A stretch of DNA of 57,853 bases from Streptomyces cellostaticus (GCF_023630175.1 NZ_JALLIN010000048.1:1-57853), one strand, 5' to 3'. Positions 25,739 through 34,252 are shown, numbered from the stretch's first letter. Notes: generated from the sequence alone by a model not told the origin. Numbers and translations are program-made.

Positions 25739-27295
25739 TTACGGGGCGGCGGGGGAGGCGGTGCCCGGGCTGGGGGTGGAGCCGGACCGGCGCTGGTCGA
25801 AGACGTCCGCCGGGAGGTGGCGGCTGACCTCCGCCGTGGTCAGGCCCAGGCCGCCGAGCCTGATCTCGTCCCAGGCCTGCAGGTGGTGGCTGTCGCGGTC
25901 GACGTAGAGGATCGAGGCCTCGATCGGGGCGGGGTACTTGCCCTCCACCGCGCGCAGGCCGCTGCCTCCGGTCGAGCCCTCCATGCGCAGCCGGGTGCCG
26001 TACTTCAGCAGTTCGGTGCCCTCGTGGTGCAGGTGGCCGCAGAGCACCAGGGGCACCTGGCCGTCCGTCTCCCGGGCCGCCACGGGTTCGTGGGCGACGG
26101 CCACGTCGACCGGGGTGCCGGCCGCCCGCTGGTCGCGCAGGGCCGAGGCCAGGCGGTCGCCGGCGAGCCGCTCGGCCGCGTCGCCGCCGGGGGCCACCGA
26201 GCGGTCGGGGGTGTACTGGGGGTCGCCGATCCCGGCGAAGCGCAGGCCGGCGACGGTCCGCGCGTGGCCGTCGTCCAGGACGTGGACGTTCTTCATGCGC
26301 TCCAGGTAGCGCTGGGTGGCGCGCGAGTCGTGGTTGCCGCGCACCCAGACGTAGGGGGCGCCCAGGTCGGAGATCGGGTCGAGGAAGCCGTTCTCCGCGG
26401 CCGTGCCGTGGTCCATGGTGTCGCCGGAGTCGACGATCACATCGACCTTGTACTGCTTCACCAGCGAGGCGATGATCTTCCAGCTCGCGGGGTTGAGGTG
26501 GATGTCGGACACGTGCAGCACCCGGAGGGTGGCCGGGTCCGGCTGGTAGGCGGGGAGGGTGGACGTGACGTCGTAGAGCTTGGTCACGTTGGTGACCAGG
26601 CGGGCCAGCTCCTGCTGGTAGACGTCGAAGTCCGTGACGATGCTGCGCGCGTTGCCGACCACGGACGGGGCCGAGGACAGCAGGCCGGAGAACCGCGGTT
26701 CGAGGACGGACTTGGGGTTCCAGGTGGCGTACGCGCAGCCGCCGGAGGCCACGAGCAGGGCGAGGGCGATGCCGCCGGCCGCGGCGGCGCGGCGGGGGCG
26801 GCGGTAGACGGCGAGGCCGAGGGCGGTGGCGCCGGTGACGACGGCGACGCCGGAGCGCAGGGCCAGGTCGAGGGTGCCGTGCTCGACGTCCCGGGCGACC
26901 TCGTCCTGGAGGCCCGAGATGCGTTCGGGGTGGTCGACGAGGGCCTGGGCGCGGGGCGGGTCGAGCTGATCGACGTTGACGTCCAGGCGGACGGGGGCGA
27001 CGTGGCTGTCCAGGGTCAGGGCGCCGAGCGGGGAGACGTTGATCTTCGTGCCGCCGGTGAGCGAGGGGCGCAGCGCCATGGTGGTGTCCATCGGGCCGAC
27101 CGGCGCGCGGACGTTGCCGACCACGAGCAGGCCGAGCCAGGCGCCGGCGAGGGCCACGGCGGCGAGGCCGAGGCCCGTCAGCCAGGGGCGGGGGCGGGCG
27201 GCCAGTTCGAGGTCGGGGAGGGGCCGGGGGGTTCGGGTGCGGTCGGGTTTGCGGTGGAGCCTGCGGTTCAGGGCTGCGAGGGGGACGCGGACCAT
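25739..27295 (-). CDS. Membrane-anchored metallophosphoesterase
   Basis: The 518-aa protein has an N-terminal membrane helix (WLTGLGLAAVALAGAWLGLL) and a second hydrophobic region (about residues 150-200). The C-terminal half is a calcineurin-like phosphoesterase domain: VLHVSDIHLN (Asp and His ligands), VDSGDTMDHG, VRGNHDSRAT, VAVAHEP, LVLCGHLHHEG. All metal-binding motifs are intact. Topology suggests the catalytic domain faces outside the membrane. The substrate is unknown. Start: ATG at 27295, although the frame stays open upstream; this start gives a basic N-terminus (MVRVPLAALNRRLHRK) before the helix. Confidence 0.85.
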   Translation of the reverse strand: MVRVPLAALNRRLHRKPDRTRTPRPLPDLELAARPRPWLTGLGLAAVALAGAWLGLLVVGNVRAPVGPMDTTMALRPSLTGGTKINVSPLGALTLDSHVAPVRLDVNVDQLDPPRAQALVDHPERISGLQDEVARDVEHGTLDLALRSGVAVVTGATALGLAVYRRPRRAAAAGGIALALLVASGGCAYATWNPKSVLEPRFSGLLSSAPSVVGNARSIVTDFDVYQQELARLVTNVTKLYDVTSTLPAYQPDPATLRVLHVSDIHLNPASWKIIASLVKQYKVDVIVDSGDTMDHGTAAENGFLDPISDLGAPYVWVRGNHDSRATQRYLERMKNVHVLDDGHARTVAGLRFAGIGDPQYTPDRSVAPGGDAAERLAGDRLASALRDQRAAGTPVDVAVAHEPVAARETDGQVPLVLCGHLHHEGTELLKYGTRLRMEGSTGGSGLRAVEGKYPAPIEASILYVDRDSHHLQAWDEIRLGGLGLTTAEVSRHLPADVFDQRRSGSTPSPGTASPAAP

Positions 27296-27379
27296 TGGGC
27301 CCGTATGCCCGCGCTCCGGCACGGATATGCGGCGCTCCGGCTCTCTCCCCCCGGCGGATTCGTACCGGACAATGACCGT

Positions 27380-27730
27380 GTGCTGGAGATGACGCGCGAG
27401 GAGTTCGAGGAACTGGTCGCCGAGGCGCTCGACCGGATCCCCCCAGAGCTGACGCGGCTGATGGACAACGTCGCGGTGTTCGTCGAGGACGAACCGCCGG
27501 CCGACGATCCCGAGCTGCTCGGGCTGTACGAGGGGACGCCGCTGACGGAGCGCGGCGAGTGGTACGCGGGGGTGCTGCCGGACCGGATCACGGTGTACCG
27601 GGGCCCGACGCTGCGGATGTGCGGGTCCCGGGCGGACGTCGTCGCCGAGACGGAGGTCACGGTGGTGCACGAGATCGCGCACCACTTCGGCATCGACGAC
27701 GCCCGGCTGCACGCGCTCGGGTACGGGTGA
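27380..27730 (+). CDS. Minimal zincin-like metallopeptidase family protein
   Basis: The 116-aa protein has a single zinc-metalloprotease-like motif HEIAHHFGIDD near the C-terminus (the HExxH...D pattern of the small PF06262-type zincin family). It also carries the family N-terminus MTREEFEELVAEALDRIPPEL and the VAVFVEDEP and YRGPTLRMC segments. Whether it cleaves proteins is not established. GTG at 27380 is taken as the start; ATG at 27389 is an alternative. There is no clear Shine-Dalgarno, so a leaderless mRNA is possible. Divergent from the metallophosphoesterase, 84 bp away. Confidence 0.85.
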   Translation: MLEMTREEFEELVAEALDRIPPELTRLMDNVAVFVEDEPPADDPELLGLYEGTPLTERGEWYAGVLPDRITVYRGPTLRMCGSRADVVAETEVTVVHEIAHHFGIDDARLHALGYG

Positions 27731-27802
27731 GCCGTCGGGCCGGTTCGGGTGCGGTGCGTGTCCTCTTGCGGGCGGCGGGAGTTGGGGAGGTTGACTCCTT
27801 TC

Positions 27803-27818
27803 CCACCTCCGGAGGTGG
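27803..27818 (+). promoter_or_regulatory. Shine-Dalgarno embedded in a 16-bp perfect palindrome
   Basis: CCACCTCCGGAGGTGG contains the GGAGGTG ribosome-binding site of the lipoprotein gene that starts at 27824. In RNA the site could pair with its own upstream half. Confidence 0.5.
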
Positions 27819-27823
27819 CCGCC

Positions 27824-28333
27824 GTGCGCCGCTTGTACGTACCCGTCCGTCTGGCCGTCACGGTGCTGGCGGTGTCCGTGGCCGCGGGCTGTGTGAGCGT
27901 CGGGGACGACGACGGCCGGGCCCGGCCCGCGCACTCGGCGGGGCGGCGTGCCGGTGACGCGCCGGACGGTGCTCCGGGGGGTGGTGGGGGCGGTCTCGGG
28001 TACGGCGGTTCGGGGAGTGACGGAAAGCACGAGCGCGGGAGGAAGCCGAAGCCGGGCAAGTCGGCCTCGGCCTCGGCGTCGCCGTCCGAGGAGGACGGTG
28101 AGCCGTCGGCGTCCGCGCAGCCGGGGAAGAGCCCGCAGCCGGGGGAGCCGGCGCCGACCAAGGCCGAGCCGTCGCCTCCGGTGACCTCCGCCCCGCCCGA
28201 GCCCCCGGTGTCGACGTCGCCGCAGCCGACGACGGAGCCGCCGTCCGCCGAGCCGTCCTCGTCGGCCCACGAGGAGACGAAGGCACAGCTCGCGCAGCGG
28301 GAACCGGCGCCCGCGGCGGGGGCGCCGGCGTGA
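27824..28333 (+). CDS. Pro/Ser-rich lipoprotein of unknown function
   Basis: The 169-aa product of GTG 27824 has a typical signal sequence (RRLYVPVRLAVTVLAVSVAAGC) with lipobox VAAGC, so it should be a surface lipoprotein. The mature part is low complexity: a Gly-rich segment, basic HERGRKPKPGK, then long runs of Ser, Pro, Ala and Glu, and an end of KAQLAQREPAPAAGAPA. No folded domain is recognisable; it may act as a wall-spanning spacer. Probably co-transcribed with the upstream metallopeptidase gene. Confidence 0.7.
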   Translation: MRRLYVPVRLAVTVLAVSVAAGCVSVGDDDGRARPAHSAGRRAGDAPDGAPGGGGGGLGYGGSGSDGKHERGRKPKPGKSASASASPSEEDGEPSASAQPGKSPQPGEPAPTKAEPSPPVTSAPPEPPVSTSPQPTTEPPSAEPSSSAHEETKAQLAQREPAPAAGAPA

Positions 28334-28506
28334 GGCGAGCGGGCGGGGAAGGCCGCTGACCTGTGACTACGGGTCCGGTTTGCCTTCGGGGGTGGTGGGT
28401 GCGTATGGTGGTAGATCGTTTGATCCCATTTGCCCGGCGCCACCACAGAGCGCGCCGTGTGGCGCGTACTCTCCCTTACCGTGGCGGACCGCATTGAGGC
28501 GGTCGT

Positions 28507-28568
28507 ATGCGAATCACGGAGTTGACGGGCGCGTGCCGAAGAGACTCCGGAAGGTTTCGCATTCGCAT
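28507..28568 (+). promoter_or_regulatory. Nested-hairpin leader over the start of the DEAD-box helicase gene
   Basis: An outer 8-bp stem pairs ATGCGAAT (28507-28514) with ATTCGCAT (28561-28568), which contains part of the start codon at 28567. Inside it CGGAGT (28517-28522) pairs with ACTCCG (28544-28549). The Shine-Dalgarno-like GGAAGG (28549-28554) sits between the two 3' arms. The pairings are read directly; regulation is inferred. Confidence 0.5.
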
Positions 28569-30681
28569 GTCCGTGTCCAGTACTGATCAGATCGTCATGC
28601 CCGAGAACGAGAACGTCGACAACGAACTCGTGGCCGGGACGACCGAGATCACCGAGGTCACCGAGACCGCTGACACCCCCCAGTCCCCCCAGATCACCTT
28701 CGCCGACCTCGGTCTCCCTGAGGGCGTCGTGCGCAAGCTCGCGCAGAACGGCGTGACCACGCCCTTCCCGATCCAGGCCGCGACCATCCCGGACGCCCTG
28801 GCCGGCAAGGACATCCTCGGCCGTGGCCGCACCGGCTCCGGCAAGACCCTTTCCTTCGGCCTGCCGACGCTCGCCACGCTGGCCGGCGGCCGCACCCAGA
28901 AGCACAAGCCGCGCGCCGTCATCCTGACCCCGACGCGCGAGCTGGCCATGCAGGTGGCCGACGCCCTCCAGCCGTACGGCGACGTCCTCGGCCTGAAGAT
29001 GAAGGTCGTCTGCGGCGGTACGTCGATGGGCAACCAGATCTACGCCCTGGAGCGCGGCGTCGACATCCTCGTCGCCACCCCGGGCCGGCTGCGGGACATC
29101 ATCAACCGCGGCGCCTGCTCCCTCGAGGACACCCGGATCGCCGTCCTCGACGAGGCCGACCAGATGTCCGACCTGGGCTTCCTGCCCGAGGTCACCGAGC
29201 TGCTCGACCAGGTTCCGGCGGGCGGCCAGCGGATGCTGTTCTCCGCGACCATGGAGAACGAGATCAAGACGCTCGTCGACCGCTACCTGGACAACCCGGT
29301 CAGCCACGAGGTGGACGCGGCCCAGGGCGCGGTGACGACCATGTCCCACCACATCCTCATCGTGAAGCCCAAGGACAAGGCGCCGGTCACGGCCGCGATC
29401 GCCTCCCGCAAGGGCCGCACGATCATCTTCGTCCGCACCCAGCTCGGCGCCGACCGGGTCGCCGAGCAGCTCCGCGAGGCCGGCGCGAAGGCCGACGCGC
29501 TGCACGGCGGCATGACCCAGGGCGCCCGGACCCGGACGCTGGCCGACTTCAAGGACGGCTACGTCAACGTCCTGGTCGCGACGGACGTCGCGGCGCGCGG
29601 CATCCACGTGGACGGCATCGACCTGGTGCTGAACGTGGACCCGGCCGGCGACCACAAGGACTACCTGCACCGGGCCGGCCGTACGGCCCGCGCGGGCCGT
29701 ACCGGCACGGTCGTCTCCCTGTCGCTGCCGCACCAGCGGCGCCAGATCTTCCGGCTGATGGAGGACGCGGGCGTCGACGCCGCGCGCCACATCATCCAGG
29801 GCGCCGGCGCCTTCGACCCGGAGGTCGCCGAGATCACCGGCGCCCGGTCGATGACCGAGGTCCAGGCCGAGTCCGCGAACAACGCCGCCCAGCAGGCCGA
29901 GCGCGATCTGGCCCAGCTCACCAAGCAGCTCGAGCGTGCCCAGCGCCGGGCCACCGAGCTGCGCGAGGAGGCCGACCGGCTGGTCGCCCGGGTCGCCCGG
30001 GAGCGGGGCGAGGACCCGGAGACCGCGGTGGCCGAGGCCCAGGCGGCCGCGGCGGAGGCCGTGGTCGAGGCCGCGGCGCAGCAGCCGGCGGAGCACGCGA
30101 CCGAGCGTGCGGACCGTCCGGCGGCGTCCGCGCCCTACGACCGTGGTGACCGTGGCGGTCGTGGTTTCGAGCGTCGTGACGACCGTGGTGACCGTGGTGG
30201 CCGTGGTTTCGAGCGTCGTGACGACCGTGGTGACCGTGGTGGCCGTGGTTTCGAGCGTCGTGACGACCGTGGTGACCGTGGTGGCCGTGGTTTCGAGCGT
30301 CGTGACGACCGTGGTGACCGTGGCGGTCGTGGTTTCGAGCGTCGTGACGACCGTGGTGACCGTGGTGGCCGTGGTTTCGAGCGTCGTGACGACCGTGGTG
30401 ACCGTGGCGGTCGTGGTTTCGAGCGTCGTGACGACCGCGGTGAGCGCGGTGGCCGCGGCGGCCGTTCCTTCGAGCGCCGTGACGAGCGGGGCGGCTTCCG
30501 CCGCGACGACCGCGGTGGTCACCGGGGCAGCGACCGTCCGTTCAACCGCGAGCGCCGCGACGACCGTCCGGGCTTCCGTTCGGCCGGTCACGACCGCCCC
30601 CAGGGCCGCCGTGACGACCACCGTGGCACCGGTTCCTTCGGCCGCCGCGACGACAAGCCGCGCTGGAAGCGCAACGGCTGA
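28567..30681 (+). CDS. DEAD-box ATP-dependent RNA helicase with Arg/Gly-rich repeat tail
   Basis: The 704-aa protein has a full DEAD-box core: Q-motif region FADLGLPEGVVRKL..PFPIQ, Walker A GRTGSGKTLSF, PTRELAMQ, DEAD in VLDEADQMSDLGF, SAT, and HRAGRTARAGRTG. A coiled-coil-like Ala/Glu/Arg segment follows, then seven identical 14-residue repeats (DRGDRGGRGFERRD) and a degenerate RG-rich end. RG-rich tails bind RNA and promote condensate formation in other helicases. Likely roles are ribosome assembly, cold adaptation or RNA decay. Start: ATG 28567 has GGAAGG upstream; ATG 28507 (20 residues longer) is the alternative. Confidence 0.92.
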   Translation: MSVSSTDQIVMPENENVDNELVAGTTEITEVTETADTPQSPQITFADLGLPEGVVRKLAQNGVTTPFPIQAATIPDALAGKDILGRGRTGSGKTLSFGLPTLATLAGGRTQKHKPRAVILTPTRELAMQVADALQPYGDVLGLKMKVVCGGTSMGNQIYALERGVDILVATPGRLRDIINRGACSLEDTRIAVLDEADQMSDLGFLPEVTELLDQVPAGGQRMLFSATMENEIKTLVDRYLDNPVSHEVDAAQGAVTTMSHHILIVKPKDKAPVTAAIASRKGRTIIFVRTQLGADRVAEQLREAGAKADALHGGMTQGARTRTLADFKDGYVNVLVATDVAARGIHVDGIDLVLNVDPAGDHKDYLHRAGRTARAGRTGTVVSLSLPHQRRQIFRLMEDAGVDAARHIIQGAGAFDPEVAEITGARSMTEVQAESANNAAQQAERDLAQLTKQLERAQRRATELREEADRLVARVARERGEDPETAVAEAQAAAAEAVVEAAAQQPAEHATERADRPAASAPYDRGDRGGRGFERRDDRGDRGGRGFERRDDRGDRGGRGFERRDDRGDRGGRGFERRDDRGDRGGRGFERRDDRGDRGGRGFERRDDRGDRGGRGFERRDDRGERGGRGGRSFERRDERGGFRRDDRGGHRGSDRPFNRERRDDRPGFRSAGHDRPQGRRDDHRGTGSFGRRDDKPRWKRNG
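30139..30432 (+). repeat. Seven tandem 42-bp repeats inside the helicase gene
   Basis: Units start at 30139, 30181, 30223, 30265, 30307, 30349 and 30391. Each encodes DRGDRGGRGFERRD. DNA copies differ only at a few synonymous positions (GGCGGT versus GGTGGC), and an eighth, degraded copy follows. Codon use (CGT, GGT) differs from the rest of the gene, which prefers C/G-ending codons, pointing to recent amplification. Confidence 0.95.
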
Positions 30682-30714
30682 CACCGGATGACCGGCTGAA
30701 CCCCGGTCCCCACC

Positions 30715-30764
30715 GCAGACGGCCGCGGGCCCCGGAGCATGCTCCGGGGCCCGCGGCCGTCTGC
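30715..30764 (+). terminator. 50-bp perfect palindrome after the helicase gene
   Basis: 25-bp arms starting GCAGACGGCCGCGGG meet at GCATGC with no loop and no mismatch. It starts 33 bp after the stop codon. It probably terminates transcription, although there is no T run. Confidence 0.8.
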
Positions 30765-30791
30765 GGTTCGCGATCCCGGACCCGCCGCGAC

Positions 30792-30805
30792 GTGACGCAT
30801 GTCAC
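30792..30805. promoter_or_regulatory. Crp-type dyad upstream of the permease gene
   Basis: GTGACGCATGTCAC matches GTG-N6-GNCAC, 27 bp before the ATG of the permease gene. Confidence 0.4.
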
Positions 30806-30832
30806 GGGACGGCTGGGGGAATTGCTGGGGGC

Positions 30833-32359
30833 ATGACAGATGACGCGATGACGACGAGTGGCACGGACGGGCCGTCGGACGAGGAACGGCTTGCCCAGCT
30901 CGGCTACACACAGGTCCTCGCCCGCCGGATGTCGGCGTTCTCGAACTACGCCGTGTCCTTCACGATCATCTCGGTCCTGTCCGGCTGCCTGACCCTGTAC
31001 CTGTTCGGCATGGTCACCGGTGGTCCCGCGGTGATCACCTGGGGCTGGGTGGCGGTCGGTCTGATGACCCTGTTCGTGGGACTGTCGATGGCCGAGATCT
31101 GTTCGGCCTACCCGACGTCGGCGGGCCTGTACTTCTGGGCCCACCGCCTGGCACCGCCCCGTTCGGCGGCCGCTTGGGCGTGGTTCACCGGCTGGTTCAA
31201 CGTGCTGGGCCAGGTGGCGGTGACGGCCGGCATCGACTTCGGCGCGGCGTCGTTCCTCGGCGCCTGGCTGAACCTCCAGTTCGGTTTCGAGGTGACCCCC
31301 GGCCGCACCGTGCTGCTGTTCGCCGCGATCCTGCTCCTGCACGGCCTGCTGAACACCTTCGGCGTCCGGATCGTCGCCTTCCTGAACAGTGTCAGCGTGT
31401 GGTGGCACGTCCTGGGCGTGGCGCTGATCGTCGGCGCGCTGGCCCTCGTCCCGGACCACCACCGGTCGGCGTCCTTCGTGTTCACGAAATTCGTCAACGA
31501 GACGGGCTGGGGCAGCGGCCTCTACGTCGTCCTGCTCGGCCTGCTCATGGCCCAGTACACCTTCACGGGCTACGACGCCTCCGCCCACATGACGGAGGAG
31601 ACCCACGACGCCGCCACGGCCGGCCCGAAGGGCATCGTCCGGTCCATCTGGACCTCCTGGATCGCCGGCTTCGTCCTGCTCCTCGGCTTCACCTTCGCCA
31701 TCCAGTCCTACGACAGGGAGCTGGCGTCCCCGACCGGCGCGCCCCCGGCCCAGATCCTCCTGGACGCCCTGGGCGCCACCGCGGGCAAACTCCTGCTCCT
31801 GGTCGTGATCGGCGCCCAGCTCTTCTGCGGGATGGCCTCGGTGACCGCCAACAGCCGGATGATCTACGCCTTCTCCCGCGACGGCGCGCTGCCCCTCTCG
31901 CGGCTCTGGCACACGGTCAGCCCCCGCACCCGCACCCCCGTGGCGGCGGTCTGGCTGGCCGCGCTCGGCGCCCTGGCCCTCGGTCTGCCCTACCTCATCA
32001 ACTCCACGGCCTACGCGGCGGTGACCTCGATCGCGGTGATCGGCCTCTACATCGCCTACGTCGTCCCGACCCTCCTCCGCATCCGCAAGGGCGACTCCTT
32101 CGACCGGGGCCCGTGGCACCTGGGCCGCTGGTCGATCCCGATCGGCCTGGTCTCCGTCACCTGGGTGGCCGTCATCACGGTGCTGTTCATGCTCCCCCAG
32201 GTCTCCCCGGTCACCTGGCGGACCTTCAACTACGCCCCGGTCGCCGTCCTCGTCGTCCTGGGCTTCGCCGCGACCTGGTGGCTCGCCTCGGCCCGCCACT
32301 GGTTCCTGCGGCCGGCCCGCGGCCACGCCCCCGAGCCGGCCGAACCGGTCGAGAACTAG
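30833..32359 (+). CDS. APC-family amino-acid permease
   Basis: The 508-aa protein has about 12 hydrophobic segments and the appearance of the amino acid-polyamine-organocation superfamily. Features include LGYTQVLARRMSAFSNYAVSFTIISVLSG at the first helix, the Gly-rich WGWVAVGLMTLFVGLSMAEICSAYPTSAGLYFWA, FTGYDASAHMTEETHDA, and ANSRMIYAFSRDGALP. These resemble GABA/choline-type permeases of the BAT1/GabP group. The substrate cannot be determined. Expressed singly; the start at ATG 30833 lacks a strong Shine-Dalgarno. Confidence 0.85.
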   Translation: MTDDAMTTSGTDGPSDEERLAQLGYTQVLARRMSAFSNYAVSFTIISVLSGCLTLYLFGMVTGGPAVITWGWVAVGLMTLFVGLSMAEICSAYPTSAGLYFWAHRLAPPRSAAAWAWFTGWFNVLGQVAVTAGIDFGAASFLGAWLNLQFGFEVTPGRTVLLFAAILLLHGLLNTFGVRIVAFLNSVSVWWHVLGVALIVGALALVPDHHRSASFVFTKFVNETGWGSGLYVVLLGLLMAQYTFTGYDASAHMTEETHDAATAGPKGIVRSIWTSWIAGFVLLLGFTFAIQSYDRELASPTGAPPAQILLDALGATAGKLLLLVVIGAQLFCGMASVTANSRMIYAFSRDGALPLSRLWHTVSPRTRTPVAAVWLAALGALALGLPYLINSTAYAAVTSIAVIGLYIAYVVPTLLRIRKGDSFDRGPWHLGRWSIPIGLVSVTWVAVITVLFMLPQVSPVTWRTFNYAPVAVLVVLGFAATWWLASARHWFLRPARGHAPEPAEPVEN

Positions 32360-32448
32360 CCCCGTTCCCCTCGCGACGCGGCCGGGTCACCAATACCCGA
32401 TCGGAGACCCGGCCGCGTCCGGCTATGCTCGGACAGGCAACATCGCCT

Positions 32449-32521
32449 GGGCCCTTAGCTCAATTGGCAGAGCAGTGGACTTTTAATCCATTGGTTGTGG
32501 GTTCGAGTCCCACAGGGCCTA
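32449..32521 (+). tRNA. tRNA-Lys (anticodon TTT)
   Basis: 73 nt. Acceptor GGGCCCT/AGGGCCT with a G-T first pair; D-arm with GG; anticodon stem TGGAC/..TCCA with loop CTTTTAA (TTT, Lys); T-arm GTGGG-TTCGAGT-CCCAC; discriminator A. A -10-like TATGCT lies about 25 bp upstream and a terminator is at 32530-32564. Confidence 0.97.
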
Positions 32522-32529
32522 CGCAGTGA

Positions 32530-32564
32530 CGCCCCCGGCTCAACGGCACACCGAGCCGGGGGCG
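32530..32564 (+). terminator. tRNA-Lys terminator
   Basis: Perfect 12-bp arms CGCCCCCGGCTC / GAGCCGGGGGCG with an 11-nt loop, 8 bp after the tRNA. Confidence 0.85.
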
Positions 32565-32786
32565 AGCCGTTTCCCGAGTGGAGCGGCGAGCCCGGAACCG
32601 GGAGACGGCCGAGCACGCCGAGGCCCGCTGGACGCCGCCGGACCCCTCTGGACGAACTGTTCGGGAGACCGCGGCCACCGCACCCGCCACGCGCGCTCCG
32701 GACGCCTCGGCGGCGCCCCCGGATACCGCTCGCCGGGTGGGGCGTCCCCGGGGCGTGTGCGTGGGGACGGCCCTTAGGGTGCGGGA

Positions 32787-33566
32787 ATGGGTTCGCGGGC
32801 CTATCTGTCGGAGCTGTTCTCGCTGGACGGTCTGGCCGCCGTGGTGACCGGGGGCAGTTCCGGTATCGGGCGGGCCATCGCCGGTGCCCTGGCACGGGCC
32901 GGGGCGAGCGTGGTGGTGGTGGCGCGCGGGGAGGCGCAACTCGCCGCCACGGTGGCGGAACTGGCGGCCCACGGCTGCCGGGCCGCCCGGGTGAGCGCCG
33001 ATCTGGGCACCCGCGACGGGGTGCGCGCGGCGGCCGAGGAGGCGGCCGGGGTGTTCGGGGAGCCCGACATCCTCGTCAACTGCGCCGGGATCAACCTGCG
33101 GCCCCCGATGGGCGAGCTGGGCGAGGACGTCTGGGACGCCACCATGGCGGTGAACCTGGAGGCGCCCTATCTGCTGGGGCAGCGGTTCGGGCCCGGCATG
33201 GCCGAACGCGGCTTCGGGCGGATCGTCCACGTCACCTCCCAGCAGGCGCACCGGGCGTTCGTGCAGAGCGGCGCCTACGGCGTCTCCAAGGGCGCGCTGG
33301 AGTCGCTGGCCCGCTCGCAGGCCGAGGCGTGGTCGCCGTACGGCGTCACGTGCAACACCCTGGTGCCGGGGTTCGTCATGACGCCGCTCAACGCGCGTCT
33401 GTCGTCCGACCCGGAGCGGGTGGCGGCCCTCGCCGCCCGCACGATGGTGGGGCGCAACGGCCTGGCCGGCGACTTCGCGGGCGCCGCGGTGTTCCTGGCG
33501 AGCCGCGCCTCCGCCTACGTCACCGGCCAGTCGGTCTTCGTCGACGGCGGCCTCTCCGTGCACTAG
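32787..33566 (+). CDS. SDR-family oxidoreductase
   Basis: The 259-aa classical short-chain dehydrogenase has the cofactor loop TGGSSGIG at residues 21-28, NCAG(I), catalytic YGVSK, a Ser in the HVTSQQAH segment, and the C-terminal VTGQSVFVDGGLSVH. An Arg after the second strand (VVVVARGEAQL) is compatible with NADP use. It resembles gluconate 5-dehydrogenase/3-oxoacyl reductase-like SDRs, but the substrate is unknown. It converges on the leftward ribA-marR pair with only about 40 bp between stops. Confidence 0.85.
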   Translation: MGSRAYLSELFSLDGLAAVVTGGSSGIGRAIAGALARAGASVVVVARGEAQLAATVAELAAHGCRAARVSADLGTRDGVRAAAEEAAGVFGEPDILVNCAGINLRPPMGELGEDVWDATMAVNLEAPYLLGQRFGPGMAERGFGRIVHVTSQQAHRAFVQSGAYGVSKGALESLARSQAEAWSPYGVTCNTLVPGFVMTPLNARLSSDPERVAALAARTMVGRNGLAGDFAGAAVFLASRASAYVTGQSVFVDGGLSVH

Positions 33567-33607
33567 TGCCGCGGCCCCCGGACCCATCCGGCCCCGTACG
33601 GTCCGGC

Positions 33608-34252
33608 TCAGCCCGCGCTCAGTTCCGGCAGGGCGTCCAACTCGCCCAGCGGCAGGGTGTGCTGGGTCTGCAGGACCTTCGCGCGCAGATAGCGGACGTT
33701 GTGGGCGGTGGTGAAGACACCGGTCGGCACCCGGTCCCGCACGCGGACACCGAGGGAGCGCAACTGCTCCGCCTTGTCCGGGTTGTTGGAGAGCAGGTCC
33801 AGCTCTCCGACGCCGAGTGCGCCCAGCATCTGGGCGGCGGCCGTGTAGTCGCGGGCGTCCTCCGGGAGGCCGAGCGCGGCGTTGGCCTCGTAGGTGTCGA
33901 GTCCCTGGTCCTGGAGGGCGTAGGCGTCGAGCTTGTTGTACAGGCCGATGCCGCGCCCCTCCTGGCGGAGGTAGAGCAGCACGCCCCCGCGCTCGGCGAT
34001 GCGTTCCACCGCCTCGCGGAGCTGGGGACCGCAGTCGCAGCGGGCGGAGCCGAACACGTCCCCGGTCAGGCACTCGGAGTGCAGCCGCACCAGCGGCACC
34101 CGTCCGGGCTCGCCCAGGACGACGGCGACGTGCTCCTGGCCGTCGCCCAGGCCGTGGAAGGTGACGAGTTCGGCGTCGACGCGGTAGCCGTCGTGGAAGT
34201 GCAGCGGTACCCGGACGCGGGCGCGCGGGGTGGCGGCGGGGGTGTCGGACAT
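33608..34252 (-). CDS. ribA: GTP cyclohydrolase II
   Basis: Opens GTP to 2,5-diamino-6-ribosylamino-4(3H)-pyrimidinone 5'-phosphate, the first step toward riboflavin and related heterocycles. The 214-aa protein is a stand-alone GCHII with zinc ligands Cys61, Cys72 and Cys74 in LHSECLTGDVFGSARCDCG, the RQEGRGIGL motif, and Tyr111 in DAYALQDQG. Tyr is kept where some Streptomyces paralogues have Met and stop at the formylated product, so normal GCHII chemistry is expected. ATG 34252 has GGAGG at good spacing; a longer start at 34276 is less likely. Downstream of marR on the same strand, with two dyads in the 137-bp gap. No RibB domain is fused, unlike the housekeeping RibBA. Confidence 0.93.
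   Translation of the reverse strand: MSDTPAATPRARVRVPLHFHDGYRVDAELVTFHGLGDGQEHVAVVLGEPGRVPLVRLHSECLTGDVFGSARCDCGPQLREAVERIAERGGVLLYLRQEGRGIGLYNKLDAYALQDQGLDTYEANAALGLPEDARDYTAAAQMLGALGVGELDLLSNNPDKAEQLRSLGVRVRDRVPTGVFTTAHNVRYLRAKVLQTQHTLPLGELDALPELSAG

Noticed and set aside
30139..30432. Regular repeats considered as a CRISPR array
   Set aside because: Units are contiguous without spacers and encode a protein repeat in frame.
27268..30684. 1138-codon open frame on the minus strand across the helicase gene, with TTLETT-type repeats
   Set aside because: The repetitive protein arises from the 42-bp repeats read in reverse; codon bias and motifs favour the plus-strand helicase.
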